A DNA stretch of 64,000 nt from JBGSYN01 sp041750975 (GCA_041750975.1 JBGSYN010000092.1:1-64000), one strand, 5' to 3'. Numbered from the stretch's first letter, positions 26,831 to 36,564 are shown. Made by a program: numbers and translations. Notes: a model not told the origin generated them from the sequence alone.

Positions 26831-27736
26831 ATGGCTCCGTTCTTCGACTCCCTGAAGAGATATTTGGAAAAACGGACGAACGCCTGGCGCGGCCTGGTCT
26901 ATTTGCCGGTCGCGACGAGTCTGATCGCCCTAGCGGCCTTGACCCTGAATATCGCGCAGCGCATCGAGGCCGGCGCACCGGAGACGGCAAACGAGCTTTT
27001 GTCGGCCATAGCGGCGGAACCCGAAATCGAGAAGCTCGCGGCAATGACGATGATAAGGCATCGCGCAACCGCGCCCTCAGACCACCCAAATACTGTTCCG
27101 GCGGGGTCTGGAGAAGTGGCTGCGGAGCGCAGCCGATCGGAATCACTCCAATATCACCGGGTCGAAGGGCACGCGACCGCGACGTTGGCGGATGCGCCAA
27201 TGGACCAGAACAACGGGCAAGCCCGGTTGAGTCCGCAGATTCCTCAGTTTTTCGTGGCCACATCACCACTCGTGGAGTTTCCCGAGCCCGCTGCCGGCCC
27301 CGACGAGCCCGTTGCCTGCGAAGCCTTCGATGCGCCGTTGGATCAGGTAGCGAAGGATCTCCTGAACCGAAAAAAGCAGCTCGACGAGAGAAGCGAGGAA
27401 GTCGAACTCCAAACCGAAGCCATGCGCGTCATGCGCGGTCAACTTGAGGCGGACATCGAACGCCTCGAGCGGGCCCGCGACGACCTCGAAGCAGCCGTCG
27501 CCAAAGTCGATGAAGGCGAAGAAAAGCGCCTCCAACAGCTCGTCAAAGTCTACGAATCGATGAAGGCGAAAAAGGCCGCTGAAATCTTCGACCGGCTGGG
27601 ACTGGACGTCGTGATCTCCGTGGCGACGCGGATGCGCGAAGCCAAGCTGGCCGATATTCTGGCGGCGATGAACCCCGATAGAGCGCGTCTGGTGACCGCA
27701 CAACTAGCGACCGAGCTATCTCCGCAAGGCCAATAA
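26831..27736 (+). CDS. MotE-like flagellar protein (MgtE-N-like C-terminal domain)
   Basis: The ATG at 26831, 4 bp after the preceding stop, gives 301 residues; upstream codons in frame lie within the preceding gene. It has an N-terminal transmembrane helix (about 23-45), a low-complexity periplasmic part, a coiled coil (about 185-245, RKKQLDERSEEVELQ onward), and a C-terminal domain EIFDRLGLDVVISVATRMREAKLADILAAMNPDRARLVT that matches the MgtE N-domain repeat in MotE chaperones. Rhizobial MotE stabilises MotC in the periplasm. No motA, motB or motC is in the window. Confidence 0.75.
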   Translation: MAPFFDSLKRYLEKRTNAWRGLVYLPVATSLIALAALTLNIAQRIEAGAPETANELLSAIAAEPEIEKLAAMTMIRHRATAPSDHPNTVPAGSGEVAAERSRSESLQYHRVEGHATATLADAPMDQNNGQARLSPQIPQFFVATSPLVEFPEPAAGPDEPVACEAFDAPLDQVAKDLLNRKKQLDERSEEVELQTEAMRVMRGQLEADIERLERARDDLEAAVAKVDEGEEKRLQQLVKVYESMKAKKAAEIFDRLGLDVVISVATRMREAKLADILAAMNPDRARLVTAQLATELSPQGQ

Positions 27737-28127
27737 GGCGACGCCGTTTGGCGCGGTTCGCAACTATACCTATCCCGACAAACCCCGCGACACGACCTCA
27801 TCGGACTGGCACGGCTCTATTCCTTCCCGACGTTTGAACGCAGTTCCGCGATTCAAGAGTGCGGCATGTCCGGCACTCTTGAATCGCGAAATCGTGACCC
27901 TCGAGGATCCTGTCACGTTCACGGCACGGAGCCTTTGGATCTGACCTCCGTTCGATCAGGAAATTCCCGTCAATCAGCTCACGAGGGCTGCATCGGAGTT
28001 CGCATAATGCTGACCAAGCGCAATCCGCTGTCGCAATGGCGAATGGCGCAAAGACCTGAAATTGCGGAATCGAGGCTTCAGCTACTTCAAGTGTCGGTTT
28101 TTGGGAGCCAAGCAGCAAGTTTTGGGA
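27737..28127. other. Intergenic region with a large perfect hairpin
   Basis: There are 391 bp between convergent motE and the O-antigen-ligase-like gene. No reading frame looks coding. The one clear structure is a 16-bp perfect inverted repeat (listed separately). The rest shows no T-tailed terminator, tRNA or repeat that I can recognise. Confidence 0.6.
27847..27888. repeat. Perfect 16-bp inverted repeat with 10-base loop
   Basis: CGCGATTCAAGAGTGC (27847-27862) and its exact complement (27873-27888) flank a 10-base loop; with one mismatch the stem extends 2 bp further. It is about 110 bp after the motE stop and has no T-run. It could act as an mRNA 3'-end stabiliser, a factor-assisted terminator or a protein-binding site. 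Confidence 0.8.
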
Positions 28128-29363
28128 TCACGCATATTCGATCCTCGCAGTGCTCTGAATGTCTTTTGCCAAATCAGAGTTAGACGACGTAGCGTCGGCA
28201 ACCTTGCAGCGAATACTTTCTTCCTGGAAGAAAAGTATGAGCAGCATGCCATAAAATGTACCCATTTTGGCACCGACGATGACACTGGTCATGCTTGCGA
28301 GAAGGCAGAATAGAGCCAGGAAGAAGCTGTGGGAGAGCAAACCGGTCCGGCGATAGAACCGATAGCCATTGATCAAAATACCGATCAACGTTCCGCCAAA
28401 GAGAGTCATCGCGATGACGCCGTTCTCGAACCAGATCTGGAGCCAGAGATTGTGGGCATGTGCCGGTGACCAGGCACCCCAGAGCTTCTCGAAATAGTTC
28501 GGATAGGTCCCGAAGCCGAATCCGCCGAGCGGACGATCCTGGATCTGCGCGAACGTCACTTCCCAAACCAGGGTTCGGCCCGACAGAGTTTCGTCCTGCT
28601 CACCGCGGGACAGCAATGGCAGCAGGACATCCATTGCCACAAAAAGGCTGGCGGCGGAGACGACACCAGCAATCAGCACGTAGATCCGTGCGGGACCGCG
28701 AATATGGAAGAAGAAGATGACGAAAACGACGAGCATGAAATAGGCGCTGAACGCACGGACCTTGGTGGCGATCAGGGTCGCCAGGGCAAGAAGGATGAAT
28801 CCGGCCACCAGGGCCTTGTAATCCTTGGCATCGCATCGATGCCGATTGAGCAGCCACACCAATGCCATCACAATGGCCATGATGCAGACGAAGCCGAGCA
28901 TCTGCTCGTGCAACATCACCCCTTTGAGACGCCAGATGTCGGTGCGCGACAGCGCCCAACGAAAACCTCCGGCAAGGACCGCCCAGCTCACCGTGAAAAC
29001 GAAGGCGCTGGCGAAGAGAAAAAGCCTGACGGTTCGATGCACCGGTTCGTTCGCCAACGAAATGGCGGTCAGATAGAAGACCCAGATCATCAAAACGTGG
29101 CCTTTGCCATCCGCCGGCGATACGGACCACAACTGACCCGCCGTGATGCAGATGAGGTAGCCTAGAAACAACAGGGACGGATAACTCAGCACGACGCGCG
29201 TATCCACGCGCAACAGGACGGGCAGGCGAATCAGCATGGCGGCTGCAAGGAGCGCCAGGACCAAGGGCGTCCAAATGCGGCGTTCCTCGTCGCCGACCCG
29301 CGGGCCATCCGCGTTAACCAGAAACAACGCCAGCAAAACCAGAAATATGCTTATCAGCCGCAT
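28128..29363 (-). CDS. O-antigen ligase / polymerase family (Wzy_C) membrane protein
   Basis: The ATG at 29363 (MRLISIFLVLLALFLV) is preferred over an upstream ATG at 29426 because it starts directly with a membrane helix; it gives 411 residues. About ten to twelve hydrophobic helices are visible, with one large periplasmic loop containing PLGGFGFGTYPNYF and AHAHNLWLQIWFENG, where the His/Asn pattern matches the HNxxLqxxxExG motif of WaaL/Wzy ligases. These enzymes join or polymerise surface polysaccharides at the periplasmic face. The C-terminal 25 residues are polar. No other glycan gene is adjacent. Confidence 0.85.
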   Translation of the reverse strand: MRLISIFLVLLALFLVNADGPRVGDEERRIWTPLVLALLAAAMLIRLPVLLRVDTRVVLSYPSLLFLGYLICITAGQLWSVSPADGKGHVLMIWVFYLTAISLANEPVHRTVRLFLFASAFVFTVSWAVLAGGFRWALSRTDIWRLKGVMLHEQMLGFVCIMAIVMALVWLLNRHRCDAKDYKALVAGFILLALATLIATKVRAFSAYFMLVVFVIFFFHIRGPARIYVLIAGVVSAASLFVAMDVLLPLLSRGEQDETLSGRTLVWEVTFAQIQDRPLGGFGFGTYPNYFEKLWGAWSPAHAHNLWLQIWFENGVIAMTLFGGTLIGILINGYRFYRRTGLLSHSFFLALFCLLASMTSVIVGAKMGTFYGMLLILFFQEESIRCKVADATSSNSDLAKDIQSTARIEYA

Positions 29364-29616
29364 CGATATCACCCGATGGTGCAGGTGCCCCGGACCAATC
29401 CGTCCGGTCTTTGCCGCTGCACACATCCACGAGTTCGTGCACCTCGGACGCGATCAAAGTGATACGATGCGCCGGTATCGGTGCTCTGGTCCAGTCGACA
29501 ACAGCCCTAGCGGCTACCGTCCGAGAACTTTATGCGGCTTAACTGTTACAATATGGCAAAGAACGAATCGACTTCACACGAACGGCGCAGCGCCTCGAAC
29601 CGGCATAATGCGCCGC

Positions 29617-30414
29617 TCATTCGCTGCCGAAAATATCGAAATCGAAATACTTCGCAGAGATTCGATCGTACTCCCCGGTTGCACGCAATAACTCGATGCC
29701 CCGGTTGAGCTCATTGACGAGTTCCCAGTTCGTTCGACTGACGGCGATGCCGATGCCCTCTCCGAACCACCTCGGATCATCGAAGCTCGGACCCACCATC
29801 CCGTAATTGCGCCCTTCGGAACGCGACAGAAAACCGTTCTGCAACGCAAAGCCATCCGCAAAGACAAAGTCGAGCGATCCAGCCTCAAGATCGTCGATCG
29901 CCTCGGGAAGCGTTCTGTAGCGAATAACATCGGCAGCTTTGACCGAATTGTCGCGCAGGAAGACATCTTCGGTCGTCGATTGCTGAACGCCGATTTTCCG
30001 ACCTTCGAGTCCCTGCCACTGCCCATCCACCAAAGCAACGTCATGCCGTTGGTCCAACGCACTGACGAACCGGGCGGGCGTGGTGTAATATTTATTGGTG
30101 AAGGCGAAAATCTCTCTGCGCGATGGCAAAATGCTCATCGATGCAACGATCGCATCGTAATTCCCGTTCTTCAGGCCCTCACCTGTAATCAGCTTGTCCC
30201 AATCCTGCTGAACCAGATGGCAGTCGCGATCGAGAACGTCGCAGAGGGCTGCGGCGATATCGACATCGAATCCCTCCAGCTCACCTTTGGCATTGATCGT
30301 GCTGAACGGCGGATAGTAGCCCTCGACGGCAAAACGCAGACTTTCCGCACCGGCTTCGTTAGCGGTCTGAATGAGTGCCAGAACCATAAGCGCCAGAATA
30401 CCGACGATCCGCAT
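29617..30414 (-). CDS. Amino-acid-type ABC transporter substrate-binding protein (family 3)
   Basis: The ATG at 30414 starts a signal peptide (MRIVGILALMVLALIQTANEAGA) and gives 265 residues. The mature part begins SLRFAVEGYYPPFSTINAKG and contains ELEGFDVDIAAAL, GNYDAIVASMSILPSR and the YYTTPARFV segment, the pattern of periplasmic binding proteins for polar amino acids, lysine/arginine/ornithine or opines. No permease or ATPase gene is near it, so it either serves a transporter elsewhere or has a sensing role. Confidence 0.9.
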   Translation of the reverse strand: MRIVGILALMVLALIQTANEAGAESLRFAVEGYYPPFSTINAKGELEGFDVDIAAALCDVLDRDCHLVQQDWDKLITGEGLKNGNYDAIVASMSILPSRREIFAFTNKYYTTPARFVSALDQRHDVALVDGQWQGLEGRKIGVQQSTTEDVFLRDNSVKAADVIRYRTLPEAIDDLEAGSLDFVFADGFALQNGFLSRSEGRNYGMVGPSFDDPRWFGEGIGIAVSRTNWELVNELNRGIELLRATGEYDRISAKYFDFDIFGSE

Positions 30415-30644
30415 TGCGTACCCTTCTTTCGATTGAAGACGATACGGACAGGATGCTGCCCGAAGCCAACGACAGGCTCTGTAGCCCATCTCAACGCAAT
30501 GGATCAAGGTACCGCACATGGGTGTAACGAAAAGCAGGCTTGCGGCTCATGAGCGCGGCCGTCAGAACTATGATGAACCAATAAAGTCGCGAGCACGGCC
30601 GGGCGGATATGGTGTCGACCGAGGACCGCGCACATAGGCACAGC

Positions 30645-31325
30645 ATGACCAATCTTTTCATCGCCGCCGTTTTTTTCGTGGGCACCCATATCGGTATCTC
30701 TAGCAGCGCCCTCAGGACACAGATGATCGAGAATTTCGGCGAGCGTCCCTATCGCCTTCTCTACTCGCTGGTCGCTGCGGTCGGCATGATCTGGATGATT
30801 GTCGCCTTCCGGTCGGCGGAATTCGTTGCGTTATGGACGCCGAACAGCGCCCTCAACCTCATCCCGCTCATTCTCATGCCATTCGCCTTGCTCCTGCTGA
30901 TCGGCGCCCTGACCGGCTCCAATCCGACGGCACTAGGCCAGCAGCTGGACGCAGACGCCGGCGAACCTGCCACCGGAGTCATACGGATCACGCGGCATCC
31001 GATGATGTGGGGGATCATTCTTTGGGCTGGCTCGCACGTCATCGTCAGCGGCGATCTGGCATCCGTCCTTATGTTCGGCGCCTTCGCGGTTTTGGGATTG
31101 CTGGGCATGATCTCCATCGATCATCGCAAAACACAGGAAAACGCTCCGGGTTGGGGCATTTTCGTCCAAAGCACCTCGGTGACGCCGTTTGCGGCGATCG
31201 CTGAAAAGCGGCAAACGCTTGTGCTCGCGGAGATCGGATGGAAGAGGGTGCTAGCCACTTTGGTCATCTATATTCTGCTCTTGGTCATCCACCCCTTGCT
31301 GTTCGGCGTTCCCGCAATCCAATGA
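30645..31325 (+). CDS. NnrU family membrane protein
   Basis: The ATG at 30645 (MTNLFIAAVFFVGTHIGISS) gives 226 residues with about six transmembrane helices; an ATG further upstream would add a charged 12-residue leader. The RITRHPMMWGIILWAGSHV motif is the family hallmark and resembles that of isoprenylcysteine methyltransferase-like proteins. NnrU was named for a role near nitric oxide reduction in Rhodobacter, but the family is broad and its biochemical role is unclear. It ends one base before the next, opposing gene. Confidence 0.85.
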   Translation: MTNLFIAAVFFVGTHIGISSSALRTQMIENFGERPYRLLYSLVAAVGMIWMIVAFRSAEFVALWTPNSALNLIPLILMPFALLLLIGALTGSNPTALGQQLDADAGEPATGVIRITRHPMMWGIILWAGSHVIVSGDLASVLMFGAFAVLGLLGMISIDHRKTQENAPGWGIFVQSTSVTPFAAIAEKRQTLVLAEIGWKRVLATLVIYILLLVIHPLLFGVPAIQ

Positions 31326-31326
31326 C

Positions 31327-31494
31327 CTAAAGGAAGGTCATGGCCAGCGCCAATGCGATCGCGCCAACGAGCACGCCGACGCTCGCCACCTGCAGCATTC
31401 GCTGCAAATGCGGGCGGTTGCGAAACTGAAAAGAGAGCAGATAGGCGAGAATGCAGACCAGCGCGGCCAGTTGGAACAACTGGTAATCGCGCAT
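31327..31494 (-). CDS. Small membrane protein coupled to the Gfo/Idh gene
   Basis: A 55-residue protein with two hydrophobic helices, about residues 5-22 and 31-53, joined by a basic loop (RNRPHLQR). The ATG overlaps the stop of the upstream dehydrogenase gene by one base (TGATG), indicating translational coupling. I do not recognise a family. The tight coupling argues that it is a real gene. Confidence 0.6.
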   Translation of the reverse strand: MRDYQLFQLAALVCILAYLLSFQFRNRPHLQRMLQVASVGVLVGAIALALAMTFL

Positions 31495-32624
31495 CAGTCG
31501 AGCGCTTCCACGGAAATCCACTGACGTCTCTCGGCCGATTGCACGATCGCCGAAACGACCGCCTGGACCCGCGCCGCTTCGTTGAAATCGGGATAAAACG
31601 GGCGTCCGCTTGCAAAACTCTGAAGAACATCCTTGGCCTCGATCGTCTTCATGTCGTTGAAGCCGAGTTGGTGCCCAGGTGCGGGGCAGAAAGCGGCGTA
31701 ATTCTGGTGCGAAGGGCCGGCCAGGATTCGCCTGAACCCCTCGCGGCCAGCCGGGTCCCTGGTCGTGAAAAGCTGTAACTCGTTAAGCCGTTCCATATCG
31801 ATGCGCAGAGCCCCGCCGCTACCATAGATTTCAAAGGCGAGATGAAGCTTGCGGCCGCTTGCGACCCAGCTCGCCTCGATCACGCCAGCGGCACCATTCT
31901 TGAAACGAACCAGCGCCCTCGCCTCATCGCAGGCTTCGACCAATTTCCGCTCCGAGGCCGCAGGGCGGATCGGTCGGTTGGCAACGACTGTCTTCAGATC
32001 GGCCGAAACTTCACCGATGTCACCGATAAGAAAGCGCGCCATCGAGATGATGTGGCTGCCAAGATCCGAAAGGACGCCGTCGCCGCTCTGAGGGTCCAAC
32101 CGCCACGACCAAGGTGTGTCCGGATCACGCATATAGTCTTCAGCGTGAATCCCGCGGAACGACCATATTTCCCCGAGTTCACCACTCTCGATGAGTTCGC
32201 GCGCCAGCGCGACGACCGGGTCCCGCAGATAGTTGAAACCGACAAAGGTGGAAACGCCGGCTTCACGGGCGGCTTTGGCGAGTTCGCGCGCTTCTTCGAG
32301 GTTCGGAGCCAGCGGTTTCTCGCAATAGACAGCCTTGCCGGCACCAATCGCCGCTAGCGCCATGTCCTTATGCAAGGAATTCGGCGTCGTAATGTCGACG
32401 AGATCGACCAGAGGATCGGTGACGAGTTCGCGCCAATCGCCGGAGGCGCGGGCAAATCCAAGGGTCCGTGCCGCTTCGGCAGCAAGCTGCTCGTCCCGAT
32501 CCGCCAAGAATTCAAGACGGGGTGATAAGCCCAGGTCGAAAACGACCGGCGCCATGCGGAAAGCTTGGGCATGGCAGCGGCCCATGAAGCCGCTGCCGAT
32601 CAATCCAATGTTACAACGCTTCAC
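31494..32624 (-). CDS. Gfo/Idh/MocA family oxidoreductase
   Basis: A 376-residue NAD(P)-dependent dehydrogenase. The N-terminal Rossmann fold has GLIGSGFMGRCHAQAF and the EKPLAPN motif with the catalytic lysine; the C-terminal domain contains LSDLGSHIISMARFLIGD, matching family members acting on inositols, sugars or sugar acids. It follows the HpcH/HpaI aldolase by 29 bp on the same strand and is close to iolG. A role in inositol isomer or related polyol oxidation (for example scyllo-inositol) is plausible but inferred from location. Confidence 0.88.
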   Translation of the reverse strand: MKRCNIGLIGSGFMGRCHAQAFRMAPVVFDLGLSPRLEFLADRDEQLAAEAARTLGFARASGDWRELVTDPLVDLVDITTPNSLHKDMALAAIGAGKAVYCEKPLAPNLEEARELAKAAREAGVSTFVGFNYLRDPVVALARELIESGELGEIWSFRGIHAEDYMRDPDTPWSWRLDPQSGDGVLSDLGSHIISMARFLIGDIGEVSADLKTVVANRPIRPAASERKLVEACDEARALVRFKNGAAGVIEASWVASGRKLHLAFEIYGSGGALRIDMERLNELQLFTTRDPAGREGFRRILAGPSHQNYAAFCPAPGHQLGFNDMKTIEAKDVLQSFASGRPFYPDFNEAARVQAVVSAIVQSAERRQWISVEALD

Positions 32625-32653
32625 CGGCCACCCGGACGCCGGCTGCGACGCGG

Positions 32654-33442
32654 CTAATAGGCGCTGCTTTTCGGCCCGGTCGGCACGGTACCCATTTCAC
32701 TCAGGATCTGCGCTGCAGCACTGGTCAACAGGCGCCCGTCTCCCAAGAGCGTTACCCAATCCATGCCCTTGGCGATAAGACTCTTCGCATATTCTGGACT
32801 GCCGCAATGCTGACCGACATGTTTGCCGTGCTTTTTGCCGGCGTCGATAATCGTGTCGATAGCCCCGACAACCTTGGGCTCCGTCGGATCCATACCAGGC
32901 GTGAAGCCCATCGAAAGGCTCAGATCAGCCGGACCGACATAAACGCCATCGAGGCCCTCAACGCTCATGATCTCCTCGATATTGGCGACGGCCTGGGCCG
33001 TCTCGGTCATCGCGAAAATAAGGATTTCCTGATTGGCCTTGGAGCCGTAGTCGCTGCCGCCGTAGACCGAGGCTCTGATCGGACCGAAACTGCGCTGTCC
33101 CATCGGTGCATAGCGTGCATAGGACACCAGCGCCTCGGCTTCGGCCCTAGTATTGATCATCGGACAAATGATGCCGTAGGCGCCGGCATCGAGCATCTTC
33201 ATGACAATGCCGGGCTCGCACCAGGGAACGCGCACCATCGGCGTCACGTCGGTGGTCGAGATGGCCTGCAGCATATGCGTTGCCATGGCATAGTCGATAA
33301 GACCGTGCTGGCAATCGACGGTGAGCGATCCCCACCCCTGATGCGCCATCAGTTCCGCACTGAATGCGCTCGGTATCCCAAGCCAGCCATTGATGACCGC
33401 CTCGCCTCGATCCCATTTTTGCCGAATGCCGTTGGCACGCAT
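32654..33442 (-). CDS. HpcH/HpaI family aldolase
   Basis: A class II pyruvate-type aldolase of 262 residues. Diagnostic parts are the metal and catalytic region LTVDCQHGLIDY, the conserved arginine in MVRVPWCEPGIVMKMLDAGAYGIICP, the metal ligand region VANIEEIMSVEGLDGVYVG and the loop GPADLSLSMG. Such enzymes cleave 2-keto-3-deoxy or 4-hydroxy-2-oxo acids to pyruvate and an aldehyde. In an inositol cluster lacking iolJ it could take part in the carbon cleavage step, which is speculation. The start MRANGIRQKWDRGEAVINGWL is typical. Confidence 0.9.
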   Translation of the reverse strand: MRANGIRQKWDRGEAVINGWLGIPSAFSAELMAHQGWGSLTVDCQHGLIDYAMATHMLQAISTTDVTPMVRVPWCEPGIVMKMLDAGAYGIICPMINTRAEAEALVSYARYAPMGQRSFGPIRASVYGGSDYGSKANQEILIFAMTETAQAVANIEEIMSVEGLDGVYVGPADLSLSMGFTPGMDPTEPKVVGAIDTIIDAGKKHGKHVGQHCGSPEYAKSLIAKGMDWVTLLGDGRLLTSAAAQILSEMGTVPTGPKSSAY

Positions 33443-33547
33443 GCCGCAACCTCATTTATTGATAACGAAAACACGGGGGCACATTAGCTTGTATGATCGC
33501 CCTGTCCAGAAGACCAATCGGCGAAACTCAATGGCCGGACCCTTCCT

Positions 33548-34543
33548 TCAGTCGAGACCGACCACGCTCTTCGTTGCCAAGGCACGATAGGCGGCATCCG
33601 CCAGTCGCAATGCTTTCCTGCCATCCTCGAAGCCGACGGAGGGCTGCCTGTCCTTCGCAATTGCGTCGATAAACTCGTCGAGTTCCAGACGATAGGCCTC
33701 ACGATAACGCTCGATGAAGAAATAGAGCAACGGATCCTTAGCCGATGTCGTCGTCCTCCCGGATCGCAAGACGGTCGTCGCACGGTGATTTTCAGCCTGC
33801 AACATGCCGGTCTCACCGATGACCTCGACACGCTGATCATAGCCGTAGACCGCCTGACGGTAATTATTGATGCAGCACATCCGACCACTCCTTGTTTCAA
33901 GCAGGATCATCGCGGTGTCGTGGTCGCCGAGTGCCCTTACCTCGTCACTGATGAGCGCTCCGGCAAAGCAGCTGACGCGACAAGGCTCTTCACCCAGAAA
34001 AAAACGAGCCAGATCAAAATCATGGATGGTCATGTCCCGCAGCAGGCCGCCCGCGACCTTCATGTAGCCGACCGGCGGCATCTCGGGATCGCGACTGGTA
34101 ATGATGAGTTGTCGAGGCTCGCCGATTTCACCGTCGTCGATACGTCGCCGCATTTCGGCAAAGGACGGATCGAACCTTCGGTTGAACCCAATCATGATGC
34201 GGGGTGAGAGTGGCGCGATTTCCTCCCAGCATGCGTCGACGCGCTCGCTGCTGAGGTCGATGGGCTTCTCGCACAATATGGCCTTGCCGGCTTTCGCGCT
34301 GGCCGCAATCAGGTCGCAATGCGTGTCGGTCGAAGAGGCGATCAGAACGGCATCGACGTCATCTCGAGCGAGCGCCTCCTCCAAGGAAGCCGCAACGCCG
34401 CATCGCAGCGTTGCGGCCACCGCGGCCGCGGCCGCAGTGTTCACATCGTAGACGACCTTGAGATCGGCCGCCGCATTCGCTGCGATGTTCTCCGCATGCA
34501 TCTTGCCGATCCGGCCACAGCCAAAAAGTGCGAAACGAACCAT
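33548..34543 (-). CDS. iolG: Inositol 2-dehydrogenase (IolG-like)
   Basis: NAD-dependent oxidation of myo-inositol to 2-keto-myo-inositol is the family role. The 331 residues contain the Rossmann motif FGCGRIGKMHAENI, the EKPIDLS motif with the catalytic lysine, GFNRRFDPSF, and the metal-free active-site segment GGLLRDMTIHDFDLARFFLGEEP with Asp and His of the DxxxH type. The adjacent divergent iolD and iolE support the substrate. It lies 105 bp upstream of the aldolase gene, same strand. Confidence 0.9.
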   Translation of the reverse strand: MVRFALFGCGRIGKMHAENIAANAAADLKVVYDVNTAAAAAVAATLRCGVAASLEEALARDDVDAVLIASSTDTHCDLIAASAKAGKAILCEKPIDLSSERVDACWEEIAPLSPRIMIGFNRRFDPSFAEMRRRIDDGEIGEPRQLIITSRDPEMPPVGYMKVAGGLLRDMTIHDFDLARFFLGEEPCRVSCFAGALISDEVRALGDHDTAMILLETRSGRMCCINNYRQAVYGYDQRVEVIGETGMLQAENHRATTVLRSGRTTTSAKDPLLYFFIERYREAYRLELDEFIDAIAKDRQPSVGFEDGRKALRLADAAYRALATKSVVGLD

Positions 34544-34683
34544 GGGAGCCTCCCTCGACTAAGCGGATCATGCCCGGGCTAGCATTACGGCACTCGGGCG
34601 TCATCACGTTTCCCGCTCGACGGACTACTTCACGCGGTCCATGCCATTGACTAAGCTGCCTGCCGAATTGAGGAGGCATCGGA

Positions 34684-36543
34684 ATGATTACCGTTCGTTT
34701 GACCATGGCGCAGGCAATGGTTCGTTACCTGGTGGCCCAGCGGACCGTGATCGATGGCAAGCAGGAGCCGCTTTTCCCCGGGGTCTTCGCCATCTTCGGT
34801 CATGGCAACGTCACCTGCCTATCGGAAGCGCTGGAGGCGGTCAGGGACGATCTCCCGACCTGGCGCGGCCAGAACGAGCAATCCATGGCCCTCGCCGCTG
34901 TCGGCTTTACCAAGGCGAGAAAACGCCGGCAGATCATGGTGGCGTCAAGTTCTATCGGACCAGGTGCCTTGAACATGGTCACCGCGGCCGGGGTCGCCCA
35001 TGCCAATCGACTGCCGATCCTCATTCTGTCCGGGGATTATTTCGTCAGCAGGCTCCCGGACCCGGTGCTGCAGCAGGTCGAGCATTTCGATAATCCCACG
35101 GTCAGCGTGAACGACGCGTTCAAATCGGTGACCCGCTACTGGGACCGGATCACCCGGCCCGAGCAGATTATCCAATCGCTCCCCCAGGCCGTTGCGACAA
35201 TGCTCGATCCCGGCGATTGCGGGCCCGCATTTCTCGGTTTGTGTCAGGATGTCCAAGGCGAGGCCTTCGACTATCCGACACGGTTCTTCGAGACGACAAT
35301 TCACCAAATCGCCCGACCACGCGCCGATCTTCACCAACTCGACGCAGCCGCTGACAAATTGCGCCTGGCAGAGCGGCCCCTCATCATCGCGGGCGGCGGC
35401 GTTCGATACAGCCTTGCCGAACAGGCGCTCACAGAGTTTGCAAGCAAACACAAGATTCCAGTGGCGGAAACGATCGCAGGACGCTCCTCGCTCGTCCACG
35501 ACCATCCGATGAATGTGGGGCCTGTGGGCATACTCGGCTCAAGCAGCGCCAACACTCTAGCCTCCGAGGCGGACATCATTCTCGCCGTCGGGACGCGGCT
35601 TCAGGATTTTACGACCGGCTCCTGGTCGCTCTTTGCGGACAATGCGGAGTTTGTAAGCCTCAACAGCGCACGTTTCGATGCGCACAAACATCGGGCAACG
35701 GCCGTGGTCGGGGACGCCCGCGCATCGCTCGAGGACCTGACCGCGAGGCTCGAGAATTGGCAGGCGCCCGATGCGTGGCTGAAACAGTCCAGGCGTGAAT
35801 ACGCACAGTGGAACGAGTTCATCGACCAGCGCAGCGCGCCGACCAACGCCGAGGTGCCGACTTACGCTCACGTCGTCGGTGCCGTGAACCGCCTTGCGGA
35901 TGATCGTGACCTCGCCCTGACAGCGGCCGGCGGTCTTCCGGGCGAGCTATGCATGAACTGGCGCGCCCGTAGCATCGACACCTTCGATTGCGAGTTCGGA
36001 TTCTCCTGCATGGGCTATGAAATCGCCGGAGGTTGGGGTGCTAAAATGGCAATGCCTGACCGCGACGTCATCGTCATGGTCGGCGACGGTTCCTATCTGA
36101 TGCTGAATTCCGACGTCTACAGCTCGGTCCTGACCGGCCACAAATTGATCGTCGTGGTCTGCGACAACGGCGGGTTCGCAGTCATCGACCGGTTGCAGGT
36201 GGCAAAGGGCATTCCGAGCTTCAACAATCTGCTCCAAGATTGCCGCATGAGCGATGTTGGGCCCAACACCTTGCCCAGAGTTGACTTTTCGAAACACGCG
36301 GAATCGATGGGAGCGATCGGCATTCGCGTGACGGGCATGGGAGAACTCGAGGAGGCGTTCAGGCAAGCCAAAGCGGCGGATCGGACGACGGTCATCCATA
36401 TCGATGTTCAGGCCCGCGACTGGACGGAGGGCAATAATGCCTGGTGGGAATGCGGCACGCCAGAAGTCAGCGTTCGGGCCTCAGTCAAGTCGGCACTCGT
36501 GGATCATCGCCAAGGCAAGGCACGACAGCGCCAAGGGGTCTGA
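34684..36543 (+). CDS. iolD: 3D-(3,5/4)-trihydroxycyclohexane-1,2-dione acylhydrolase IolD
   Basis: Thiamine-diphosphate enzyme that opens the ring in myo-inositol catabolism to give 5-deoxy-glucuronate. The 619 residues begin ITVRLTMAQAMVRYLVAQ as in IolD; the TPP-activating glutamate is in the QNEQSMALAAVGFTKA segment near 65, and the cofactor motif VGDGSYLML followed by VVCDNGGFAVIDRLQ is near 466-500. An excellent RBS (GAGGAGG) precedes the ATG. iolE follows 21 bp after the stop. The upstream 140 bp is shared with divergent iolG. Confidence 0.96.
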   Translation: MITVRLTMAQAMVRYLVAQRTVIDGKQEPLFPGVFAIFGHGNVTCLSEALEAVRDDLPTWRGQNEQSMALAAVGFTKARKRRQIMVASSSIGPGALNMVTAAGVAHANRLPILILSGDYFVSRLPDPVLQQVEHFDNPTVSVNDAFKSVTRYWDRITRPEQIIQSLPQAVATMLDPGDCGPAFLGLCQDVQGEAFDYPTRFFETTIHQIARPRADLHQLDAAADKLRLAERPLIIAGGGVRYSLAEQALTEFASKHKIPVAETIAGRSSLVHDHPMNVGPVGILGSSSANTLASEADIILAVGTRLQDFTTGSWSLFADNAEFVSLNSARFDAHKHRATAVVGDARASLEDLTARLENWQAPDAWLKQSRREYAQWNEFIDQRSAPTNAEVPTYAHVVGAVNRLADDRDLALTAAGGLPGELCMNWRARSIDTFDCEFGFSCMGYEIAGGWGAKMAMPDRDVIVMVGDGSYLMLNSDVYSSVLTGHKLIVVVCDNGGFAVIDRLQVAKGIPSFNNLLQDCRMSDVGPNTLPRVDFSKHAESMGAIGIRVTGMGELEEAFRQAKAADRTTVIHIDVQARDWTEGNNAWWECGTPEVSVRASVKSALVDHRQGKARQRQGV

Positions 36544-36564
36544 GGAGATGAGGATGAATGCACG

